A DNA stretch of 64,000 bases from Geomonas anaerohicana (GTDB taxonomy: Bacteria > Desulfobacterota > Desulfuromonadia > Geobacterales > Geobacteraceae), in contig NZ_JAEMHL010000002.1 in assembly GCF_016458305.1 (NCBI RefSeq), positions 1-64,000 of the forward strand, read 5' to 3'. Positions 56,534 through 64,000 of this stretch are shown piece after piece. The notes under the pieces are model-generated. The model saw only the letters and a list, made by a program, of their open reading frames with translations, was not told the DNA's origin and made no database searches. The number at the start of each line of letters is the position of its first letter. Position 1 is the first letter of the stretch. Position numbers and translations under genes: made by a program.

Positions 56534-57841
56534 ATGCAGATTAGTGTTGAAACGGTCAACAGCATCAAGAAAAAGTTGAACTTCGAAATCCCGGCGGACA
56601 AAGTTTCTGCTGAAGTTGACAAGGCCTATGCCGAAATAAGAAAGCATGCCGCGATAAAAGGGTTCCGTAAGGGCAAGGTCCCGATGAGCCTGATCGAGAA
56701 ACACTACGGCGAGAAGATGGCTGAGGACGTGGTCAAGAACCTGGTTCACGAGAGCTACTTCAAGGCTGTCGAGGAAAAGGGGCTGAACCCGGTATCCTAC
56801 CCGGTGATCGAAAGCGATCTGCTCAAGAAGGGCGAACCGTTCAAGTACTCGGCAGTGATCGAAGTATTCCCGGAAGTCGAACTGAAGGAATACCTCGGCC
56901 TCGAGGTTGAGAAGGAGCAGCTGGTGCTCGACCCCGCAGCGGTCGATGCCCGCCTCAAGGAGATGCAGGAGCGCATGGCGCAGTTGGCACCGGCTCCGGA
57001 AGGCCACGCCGCTGCCCTGGGCGATTTCGTCACCTTCGACTTCAAGGGTTCCATCGAAGGCGTTCCCTTCGAGGGGGGTGCCGCCGAGGACTTCCAGCTC
57101 GAGCTGGGTTCCGGCCGCTTCATCCCGGGCTTCGAGGACCAGATGGTCGGCATGACCGTCGGGACCAACAGCACCATCAAGGTGACCTTCCCGGAAGGTT
57201 ACGGCTCCGCGGAGCTGGCCGGCAAGCCGGCGGACTTCGAGATCACGGTGAAAGAAATCAAGGTCAAGGAGCTCCCCGAGCTGAACGACGACTTCGCCAA
57301 GGAGTTCGGCGAGGAGTTCGAGACCCTCGACCTGCTGAAGGCCAAACTGGCCGAGATCAACCAGGCCCAGGAAGAGTCCCGCATCAACCACGACCTGCGT
57401 GAGAACGTCTTCAAGGCGCTCATCGAGAAGAACCCGGTCGAGGTCCCCGAGGCCCTGGTCGATCGCCAGGTGACCATGATGCTGGAGAACACCAAGCAGC
57501 GCCTCGCGTCGCAGAGGATGTCCCTGGAGATGATGGGGATGACCGACGAGAGCTACAAGACCCAGTTCCGTGACGCCGCCCGCGACCAGGTCAAGGGTTC
57601 CGTCATCGTCGACGCCGTGGCCGAGAAGGAGTCGGTCGTGGTGACCGAGGAGGAGTTCCAGGCGCAGCTGGGCCAGATCTCCGCCCAGACCGGCCAGCCG
57701 CTGGAGAAGGTGGCGCAGCTGTACAAGACCAACGAGCGGGCCAAGGACAGCCTGATGGCCCAGATGAGGGAAGACAAGGCGGTGCAGTTCATCACCGAGC
57801 GCGCCAAGGTGACCGAGGTTCCCAAGGCGGAAAGCAAATAG
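56534..57841 (+). CDS. tig: Trigger factor
   Basis: 435 residues: ribosome-binding N-terminal domain ([20 protein letters not shown], the ribosome-docking signature), FKBP-like PPIase domain ([20 protein letters not shown], then [17 protein letters not shown]) and helical C-terminus. Chaperone of nascent chains. Standard position before clpP-clpX. Confidence 0.97.
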   Translation: MQISVETVNSIKKKLNFEIPADKVSAEVDKAYAEIRKHAAIKGFRKGKVPMSLIEKHYGEKMAEDVVKNLVHESYFKAVEEKGLNPVSYPVIESDLLKKGEPFKYSAVIEVFPEVELKEYLGLEVEKEQLVLDPAAVDARLKEMQERMAQLAPAPEGHAAALGDFVTFDFKGSIEGVPFEGGAAEDFQLELGSGRFIPGFEDQMVGMTVGTNSTIKVTFPEGYGSAELAGKPADFEITVKEIKVKELPELNDDFAKEFGEEFETLDLLKAKLAEINQAQEESRINHDLRENVFKALIEKNPVEVPEALVDRQVTMMLENTKQRLASQRMSLEMMGMTDESYKTQFRDAARDQVKGSVIVDAVAEKESVVVTEEEFQAQLGQISAQTGQPLEKVAQLYKTNERAKDSLMAQMREDKAVQFITERAKVTEVPKAESK

Positions 57842-57849
57842 GAGATTCC

Positions 57850-58445
<596 letters not shown>

Positions 58446-58449
<4 letters not shown>

Positions 58450-59699
58450 GCAGAAGAGATGACCGTTCCGATACGCTGATCTGTTCCTTTTGCGGGAAGA
58501 GCCAGGAAGAGGTGAAGAAGCTTATTGCGGGGCCTACGGTCTACATCTGCGACGAGTGCATCGAACTTTGCAACGACATCATCGCGGAGGAGTCCAAGCT
58601 TGAAGACACCTCCGGCCCGGACGTCCGCAAGCTCCCCAAGCCGCAGGAGATCAAGGAAGTCCTGGATGAGTACGTCATCGGGCAGGCCCGCGCCAAGAAG
58701 GTTCTGGCCGTCGCGGTGTACAACCACTACAAGCGCGTCGAGGCGCCGACCAAGCCGGGCGACGTCGAGATGCAGAAGAGCAACATCCTGCTTTTGGGCC
58801 CCACCGGCTCGGGCAAGACGCTGCTGGCCCAGACCCTGGCCCGCATCCTCAAGGTGCCGTTCGCCATGGCGGACGCCACCAACCTCACCGAGGCGGGCTA
58901 CGTGGGCGAGGACGTCGAGAACATCATCCTGACCCTCCTTCAGGCCGCCGATTACGACGTGGAGAAGGCGCAGAAGGGGATCATCTACATCGACGAGATC
59001 GACAAGATCGCCAGGAAGTCCGATTCCCCGTCCATCACCCGCGACGTTTCCGGTGAAGGGGTGCAGCAGGCGCTCTTGAAGATCATCGAGGGGACCATCG
59101 CCAGCGTACCGCCCAAGGGGGGCCGCAAGCACCCGCAGCAGGAGTTCCTGAAGGTGGACACCACCAACATCCTCTTCATCTGCGGCGGCGCCTTCCCGGG
59201 CCTGGACAACATCATCCAGCAGAGGATCGGCGTGAAGACCCTGGGCTTCGGGGCCGACGTCAAGAAGAAGGTCGAGAAGAAGGCCGGCGAGCTGCTGGCC
59301 GGCGTCACCCCCGAGGACCTGTTGAAGTTCGGGTTCATCCCCGAGTTCGTGGGCCGTCTCCCCATGCTCGCCTCGCTGTCCGAGCTGGACGAGGAGGCCA
59401 TGGTGCAGATCCTCAAGGAGCCCAAGAACGCACTGATCAAGCAGTACCAGAAGCTGTTCGAGATGGAGCACGTGAAGCTGAAGTTCACCGACGGCTCCCT
59501 GATCGCCATCGCCCGCGAAGCGCTCAAGAGAAAGACCGGCGCCCGCGGCCTGCGTTCCATCCTGGAGAACGCGATGCTCGACATCATGTACGAGATCCCG
59601 TCCCAGAGCATGGTCAAAGAGGTGGTCATCAGCGAAGAGGTGATCTACAGCAAGGAAAAACCGATCATCGTCTATGAGAACGTGGCGGAAAGCGCCTAA
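58446..59699 (+). CDS. clpX: Clp protease ATP-binding subunit ClpX
   Basis: 417 residues. Zinc-binding N-terminus ([15 protein letters not shown]), Walker A GPTGSGKT, Walker [10 protein letters not shown], sensor and C-terminal IGF-type loop region ([12 protein letters not shown]). TTG start within the clpP stop (TTGA). Unfolds substrates for ClpP. Confidence 0.97.
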
Positions 59700-59708
59700 C
59701 AGGGACAT

Positions 59709-62129
59709 ATGACTGAAGAAACCAGCAGCAGACGTAAGAAGAGAGGGAATCCGGAAAGGTTCCCTCTCTTTCCTTTACGGGACATCGTGATCTTCCCGCA
59801 CATGGTGATACCTCTGTTCGTGGGGCGTGAGAAGTCGGTGCTCGCCCTCGAGGCCGCCATGGCCCAGAACGACAAGCTGATCCTGCTTGCCACCCAGAAA
59901 AACGCCAAGACCGAGGACCCGGAGCCGGGCGACATCTACACGGTGGGTACGCTGTGCCAGGTGATCCAGCTTTTGAAGCTCCCCGACGGCACCGTCAAGG
60001 TGCTGGTGGAAGGGAAACGGCGCGGTTCCATCGTCTCCTTCAGCGACCGGAGCGACTACTTCGAGGTCGAGGTGGAGACCCTCACCGAGAAGAACGCCAA
60101 CGTGACCGAGGTCGAGGCGCTGAAGCGCGGCGTGCTCGCTTCCTTCGAGAACTACGTGGAGCTGAACAGTTCGGTGCCGGCCGAGATCCTGCAGTCGGTG
60201 CAGGGTATCGCCGACGCCTCGCGCATGGCCGACACCATCGCCCCGCACCTGAACCTGAAGGTGGCGCAGAAGCAGGAACTGTTGGCCGCGGTGCAGCCGG
60301 CGCGGCGCATGGAGCGCCTGTTGTCGCTCATGGGCGCCGAGATCGAGATCCTGCAGATCGAGAAGAAGATCCATGCCCGGGTCAAGAAGCAGATGGAGAA
60401 GACCCAGAAGGATTACTACCTGAACGAGCAGATCCGCGCCATCCAGAAGGAGCTTGGGGGCAAGGACGAGTTCAAGCAGGAACTCAGGGGGCTGGAGGCG
60501 AAGGCCGCCAAGCTGCCGCTGTCTGCCGAAGCCAAGCAGAAGGTGCAGGCCGAGATCAAGAAGCTGAAGTTCATGTCCCCCATGTCCGCCGAGGCGGCCG
60601 TGGTGAGAAACTACGTGGACTGGCTGCTGGCACTCCCCTGGGGCGCCTACGCCGACGAAAAACGCGACATCCAGCAGGCGCGCGCCCGCCTGGACGGCGA
60701 CCACTATGGCCTCGAGAAGGTGAAGCTGAGGATCCTCGAGTTCCTGGCGGTGAACGCGCTCGCGCCGGGCATGAAGGGGCCCATCCTCTGCCTGGTCGGC
60801 CCCCCCGGTGTGGGCAAGACTTCGCTGGCGCGCTCGGTGGCCAAGGCGACCGGCCGCGACTTCGTCAAGATCTCGCTGGGCGGGGTGCGCGACGAGGCCG
60901 AGATCCGCGGGCACCGGCGCACCTACGTGGGGGCGATGCCGGGGCGCATCATCCAGTCGCTCAAGAAGTGCGGCTCCTCGAACCCCGTGTTCCTCCTGGA
61001 CGAGATCGACAAGATGAGTTCCGACTTCCGCGGCGACCCCGCCTCGGCGCTCCTCGAGGTGCTCGATCCGGAGCAGAACGCCTGCTTCAACGACCACTTC
61101 CTCGACCTCGACTACGACCTGTCCAAGGTGATGTTCATCACCACGGCCAACTCCAGCCACTCCATCCCGCGCCCGCTGCTGGACCGCATGGAGGTGGTGC
61201 GGCTGGACGGCTACACCGAGCACGAGAAGCTCGCCATCGCCCGCCAGTACCTGATCCCGAAACAGGCCGAGGCCAACGGGCTTGCGGGGAAGGGAATCAG
61301 CTTCACCGACGCCGCCCTTCTGGAACTGGTGCGCCGCTACACCCGCGAGGCGGGGGTGCGCAACCTGGAGCGCGAGATCGGCTCCATCTGCCGCAAGATC
61401 GCCTTCGCCGTTGCCGAGGGGGGCAAGCTGCGCCGCACCGTCCAGCCCAAGCAGATTGCCGGCTACCTGGGACCCGCCCGCTACAAGTACGGTGAGATCG
61501 GGCAGGAGGACGCCATCGGCCTCGTCACCGGTCTGGCCTGGACCGAGGTGGGGGGGGAACTGCTCAACATCGAGGTGGTCTCGCTGCCCGGCAAGGGAAA
61601 GCTGACCGTGACCGGGAAGCTGGGCGAGGTGATGCAGGAGTCGGCGCAGGCGGCCATGACCTACGTCCGTTCCCGCGGCGAGCTTTTGGGCTTCGCCAAG
61701 GACTTCTACCAGCATCTCGACATCCATATCCACGTCCCGGAAGGGGCGATACCCAAGGACGGCCCCTCGGCCGGTATCGCCATGGCCTGCGCGCTCACCT
61801 CGGCGCTGACCAGGAGGCCGGTGCGCCGCGACATCGCCATGACCGGCGAGGTGACCCTGCGCGGCACCGTGCTCCCCATCGGCGGACTGAAGGAGAAACT
61901 CTTGGCGGCAGGGCGGGGCGGCATCCGTACCGTCTTGATCCCCAAGGAGAACGAAAAGGACCTGGCCGAGGTGCCCAAAGAGATCCTGGCCGGGCTCACC
62001 GTGCACCCGGTGGCGCACATGGACGAGGTGCTCGGCCACGCGCTGCTGGCACCGGTCGGCCTCCCTGCAGCCGCTCTGTATGCGGATGCAGCTCAAGCGG
62101 CGGGTGACACCCCGGTTGTGCCGCACTAG
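59709..62129 (+). CDS. lon: ATP-dependent Lon protease
   Basis: 806 residues. N-terminal substrate domain ([20 protein letters not shown] in pieces), Walker [12 protein letters not shown] near residue 364, DEIDK, catalytic Ser in PKDGPSAG near 685 and catalytic Lys in [10 protein letters not shown] near 728. Degrades damaged and regulatory proteins. Starts 9 bp after clpX. The C-terminus ends with an Ala-rich tail. Confidence 0.97.
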   Translation: MTEETSSRRKKRGNPERFPLFPLRDIVIFPHMVIPLFVGREKSVLALEAAMAQNDKLILLATQKNAKTEDPEPGDIYTVGTLCQVIQLLKLPDGTVKVLVEGKRRGSIVSFSDRSDYFEVEVETLTEKNANVTEVEALKRGVLASFENYVELNSSVPAEILQSVQGIADASRMADTIAPHLNLKVAQKQELLAAVQPARRMERLLSLMGAEIEILQIEKKIHARVKKQMEKTQKDYYLNEQIRAIQKELGGKDEFKQELRGLEAKAAKLPLSAEAKQKVQAEIKKLKFMSPMSAEAAVVRNYVDWLLALPWGAYADEKRDIQQARARLDGDHYGLEKVKLRILEFLAVNALAPGMKGPILCLVGPPGVGKTSLARSVAKATGRDFVKISLGGVRDEAEIRGHRRTYVGAMPGRIIQSLKKCGSSNPVFLLDEIDKMSSDFRGDPASALLEVLDPEQNACFNDHFLDLDYDLSKVMFITTANSSHSIPRPLLDRMEVVRLDGYTEHEKLAIARQYLIPKQAEANGLAGKGISFTDAALLELVRRYTREAGVRNLEREIGSICRKIAFAVAEGGKLRRTVQPKQIAGYLGPARYKYGEIGQEDAIGLVTGLAWTEVGGELLNIEVVSLPGKGKLTVTGKLGEVMQESAQAAMTYVRSRGELLGFAKDFYQHLDIHIHVPEGAIPKDGPSAGIAMACALTSALTRRPVRRDIAMTGEVTLRGTVLPIGGLKEKLLAAGRGGIRTVLIPKENEKDLAEVPKEILAGLTVHPVAHMDEVLGHALLAPVGLPAAALYADAAQAAGDTPVVPH

Positions 62130-62149
62130 AAAAAAAATTAGAAAAAGGG

Positions 62150-62181
62150 TTGACAGTCGGAACGAGCCTCTGGTATATACT
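62150..62181 (+). promoter_or_regulatory. Predicted promoter of hup
   Basis: TTGACA (62150-62155) and TATATA/TATACT (62174-62181), 18-20 bp apart, after the lon stop; a run of A precedes it. Confidence 0.65.
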
Positions 62182-62216
62182 CATTTCACTTTGCGATGCA
62201 CCCCTAGGAGGAGCTA

Positions 62217-62492
62217 ATGAACAAGGCAGAACTGGTAAGCGCCATTGCTGAAGAAGCACAGTTGACCAAGGTTGATGCAGACAAGGCTCTCACGGGGATT
62301 GTTGATGCACTGACCAACTGCCTCGCCGCCGGCGACAAGGTAACCCTGGTCGGCTTCGGCACCTTCAGCGTCGCCGAGCGCGCCGCCCGCACCGGTCAGA
62401 ACCCGCAGACCGGTAAGAAGATCGAGATCGCGGCTTCCACCGCTCCGAAATTCAAGCCGGGCAACACCCTGAAGGAACTGCTCAACGCTTAA
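62217..62492 (+). CDS. hup: HU-family DNA-binding protein
   Basis: 91 residues: MNKAELVSAIAEEAQL and GFGTFSVAERAARTGQNPQT then KFKPGNTLKELLN. Standard HU length. AGGAGG lies 5 bp before the ATG. Compacts and bends DNA. Located downstream of lon as in many Proteobacteria. Confidence 0.96.
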   Translation: MNKAELVSAIAEEAQLTKVDADKALTGIVDALTNCLAAGDKVTLVGFGTFSVAERAARTGQNPQTGKKIEIAASTAPKFKPGNTLKELLNA

Positions 62493-62523
62493 CAAATCCC
62501 GGTCTTCGGGATGTAGTAGATGC

Positions 62524-62600
62524 GGGGTTGTAGCTCAGTCGGTTAGAGTGCCAGCCTGTCACGCTGGAAGTCGCGGGTTCGAGCCCCGTCAACCCCGCCA
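62524..62600 (+). tRNA. tRNA-Asp (GTC)
   Basis: 77 nt with encoded CCA. Acceptor stem GGGGTTG / CAACCCC, anticodon loop CTGTCAC with GTC, T-arm GGGTTCGAGCCCC. Identical to 62794-62870. Confidence 0.95.
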
Positions 62601-62610
62601 TATAAAATTT

Positions 62611-62686
62611 GGGTGAATAGCTCAGCTGGGAGAGCGCCAGCCTTACAAGCTGGATGTCGGGGGTTCGATCCCCTCTTCACCCACCA
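62611..62686 (+). tRNA. tRNA-Val (TAC)
   Basis: 76 nt with encoded CCA. Acceptor GGGTGAA / TTCACCC, anticodon loop CTTACAA with TAC, T-arm GGGTTCGATCCCC. Ten bp after tRNA-Asp, likely the same transcript. Confidence 0.95.
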
Positions 62687-62697
62687 CCAGAAAATCC

Positions 62698-62722
62698 GTT
62701 CAACGTTCAACGTTCAACGTTA
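62698..62722. repeat. GTTCAACG octamer repeat between tRNAs
   Basis: Three units of GTTCAACG in tandem, as at 50217-50411 and in the array at 37867-38195. Lies between tRNA-Val and the second tRNA-Asp. Confidence 0.9.
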
Positions 62723-62793
62723 CCAACTGACACGTTGCCGGCTTCCGGGTTCAAACACTGAACCTTGAAGCGCCGCTAACGGGTTCACAAGTT

Positions 62794-62870
62794 GGGGTTG
62801 TAGCTCAGTCGGTTAGAGTGCCAGCCTGTCACGCTGGAAGTCGCGGGTTCGAGCCCCGTCAACCCCGCCA
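62794..62870 (+). tRNA. tRNA-Asp (GTC), second copy
   Basis: 77 nt, base-for-base identical to 62524-62600; encoded CCA; followed by a terminator. Confidence 0.95.
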
Positions 62871-62872
62871 TC

Positions 62873-62912
62873 AAAAGGAAAGGCCGCCATGTCAGGCGGC
62901 CTTTCCTTTTTT
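62873..62912 (+). terminator. Terminator of the tRNA cluster
   Basis: AAAGGAAAGGCCGCC / GGCGGCCTTTCCTTT long stem, loop ATGTCA, then a T-tract. Confidence 0.92.
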
Positions 62913-63098
62913 GCGTTCCGGCACCGCGCGCCGCTGGCCACCTCCGCCCCCGGCGCCTTTGCTGCAATCCCTTTAGCTTGACTTGCCCGATGAAAATCGT
63001 TTATCCTCTCCGATGTTCTGTCTGGGGAGGTTTAACTCCCCAAGCGCCCCTGATTCTGCGGTTTTAGCCGTCAAGGTAAAACGGAAAGCGAGCCCCCC

Positions 63099-63839
63099 TT
63101 GAAACCCATCAAGCCAATCGTGGTGATCCCCACCTACAACGAAAGAGACAACCTGGAAAAACTGGTCAGGCAGGTCCTGGCCCTGCACCCCGCACTGGAA
63201 CTCTTGGTGGTGGACGACAACTCGCCCGACGGCACCGGCGACCTCGCCGAGGGGCTGGCCGCGGAAACGGGGCGGGTCTCGGTGCTGCACAGAAGCGGCA
63301 AGCTGGGACTGGGCTCCGCGTACCGCGAGGGGTTCGCCAAGGCCCTGGCCATGGGCGCCGACCTCGTGGTGCAGATGGACGCCGACTTCTCCCACGATCC
63401 CGCCATGATCCCCTACTTCTTCGAGGAGACCAGCCGGGCCGACCTCGTCATCGGGTCGCGCTACCTGAACGGGGTGAGCGTGGTGAACTGGCCGCTGCGC
63501 CGGCTCATGCTGAGCTACTTCGCCAGCGTCTACACCAGGGTGATCACCGGCCTGACCATCTCCGACTGCACCAGCGGCTTCAAGTGCTTCCGCGCCGAGA
63601 CGTTGAAGGGGATCGATCTCTCCAGCATCCGTTCGGACGGCTACTCGTTCCAGATCGAGATGAACTACCGCTGCAAGGAGAAGGGGTTCCGCATCAGCGA
63701 GGTTCCCATCATCTTCATCGACCGCCACGCCGGCACCTCCAAGATGTCCAAAAAGATCGTGCGCGAGGCGGTGCTCATGGTCTGGAAACTCAAGCTGGGG
63801 TCGCTGCTGCGCGCGGTGCTGCCCAAGGGGAGGGGATGA
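63099..63839 (+). CDS. Polyprenol-phosphate mannosyltransferase-like GT2
   Basis: 246 residues, TTG start. VVIPTYNERDNLEKLV, VVDDNSPDGTGD, QMDADFSHDP, GSRYLNGVSVVNWPLRR and SGFKCFRAETL are the DPM1-type signature. Transfers a sugar (probably mannose or glucosamine) from a nucleotide sugar to a polyprenol phosphate at the membrane. A TTG start without a strong binding site is the weakest part. Followed at once by a membrane gene that overlaps its stop. Confidence 0.85.
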   Translation: MKPIKPIVVIPTYNERDNLEKLVRQVLALHPALELLVVDDNSPDGTGDLAEGLAAETGRVSVLHRSGKLGLGSAYREGFAKALAMGADLVVQMDADFSHDPAMIPYFFEETSRADLVIGSRYLNGVSVVNWPLRRLMLSYFASVYTRVITGLTISDCTSGFKCFRAETLKGIDLSSIRSDGYSFQIEMNYRCKEKGFRISEVPIIFIDRHAGTSKMSKKIVREAVLMVWKLKLGSLLRAVLPKGRG

Positions 63840-64000
63840 TGTCCTCGACGCTGTGGTCGATTATCTGCGTGGCCGGACTGTGGGGCTTCGTGACCTGCAC
63901 CATCTTTTTCATCCTGCGCGCCTTCCCGGCCCGGGATGTGTTCGAAGGGAAAGCCGCTCTCAAGTGGGGAGCGGGTGTCGTTGGCTTCTTCGTGGTCTGG
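63836..64000 (+). CDS. Membrane protein, 3' partial
   Basis: Open at the window end; 55 residues seen. Starts MMSSTLWSIICVAGLWGFV in a 4-bp overlap with the preceding gene (an ATG at 63839 is possible). One helix near 8-28, a short loop (RAFPARDVFEGKAALKWG) and the beginning of a second helix. No family can be named from this part. Confidence 0.7.
   Translation, partial: MMSSTLWSIICVAGLWGFVTCTIFFILRAFPARDVFEGKAALKWGAGVVGFFVVW

Noticed and set aside
59775-62126. Long minus-strand frame opposite lon
   Set aside because: Antisense shadow of lon; no known motif.

Overview
The window reads as a chromosomal segment of a high-GC Geobacteraceae-type bacterium (Desulfuromonadota; Geobacter/Geomonas/Citrifermentans-like). 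This is inferred from gene content and order: xseA-xseB-ispA-dxs, tig-clpP-clpX-lon-hup, hcp, norCB, ric and an Rrf2-cydAB unit, together with many GC-rich palindromic intergenic repeats. No ribosomal RNA or species-diagnostic gene is present, so the taxon is not proven.

Layout. 1-2.5 kb: 3' end of a large repeat adhesin (type I secretion type). 2.7-5.1 kb: gspA/exeA-gspB pair. 5.1-11.7 kb: recD2 helicase, an Asp/Glu racemase-family gene, a surface-adhesin-E-like secreted protein, an MFS exporter, a hicAB toxin-antitoxin pair, a LysE-family exporter and an FKBP isomerase. 11.8-18.1 kb: a 4Fe-4S protein interrupted in frame by an intergenic-type repeat, then a hybrid histidine kinase overlapping a response-regulator diguanylate cyclase. 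18.1-27 kb (minus strand): a cbb3 oxidase operon ccoNOQPG-H-I-S followed by a SafE-family membrane protein and cobO. 27-30.5 kb: a membrane-anchored coiled-coil protein, a small Cys-rich protein, a truncated glycosyltransferase remnant and a polytopic membrane protein. 30.5-36.6 kb: hcp, norCB, a 29-residue membrane peptide, ric/scdA and a bacteriohemerythrin. 36.9-39.6 kb: a polysaccharide deacetylase and a ParA-like ATPase with a Cys-rich C-terminal region, separated by tandem repeats. 39.8-48.7 kb: xseAB, ispA, dxs, a TPR metalloprotease, acpS, nnr, a CBS protein, tsaE. 49-52.9 kb: lysC, cimA, a helix-hairpin-helix protein and a small zinc ribbon. 53.2-56.2 kb: Rrf2 regulator and cydAB. 56.5-62.5 kb: tig, clpP, clpX, lon, hup. 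62.5-62.9 kb: tRNA-Asp, tRNA-Val, tRNA-Asp. 63.1 kb to the end: a polyprenol-phosphate mannosyltransferase-like GT2 and a partial membrane protein.

Functional picture. About 18 kb (cco to hemerythrin) is devoted to consuming or sensing O2 and NO and repairing the damage: cbb3 oxidase, NO reductase, hybrid cluster protein, di-iron Fe-S repair protein and hemerythrin, with a second oxidase (bd) under a probable Fe-S-type Rrf2 regulator further along. This fits an anaerobe that meets O2/NO intermittently. The most unusual points are the cytochrome c domains: CcoO carries an extra heme c domain while CcoP carries only one, and NorC also has a second heme c domain. Others are a 29-residue peptide gene with its own terminator between nor and ric, an intergenic repeat inserted in frame in a ferredoxin-like gene, and at least four families of dispersed or tandem repeats.
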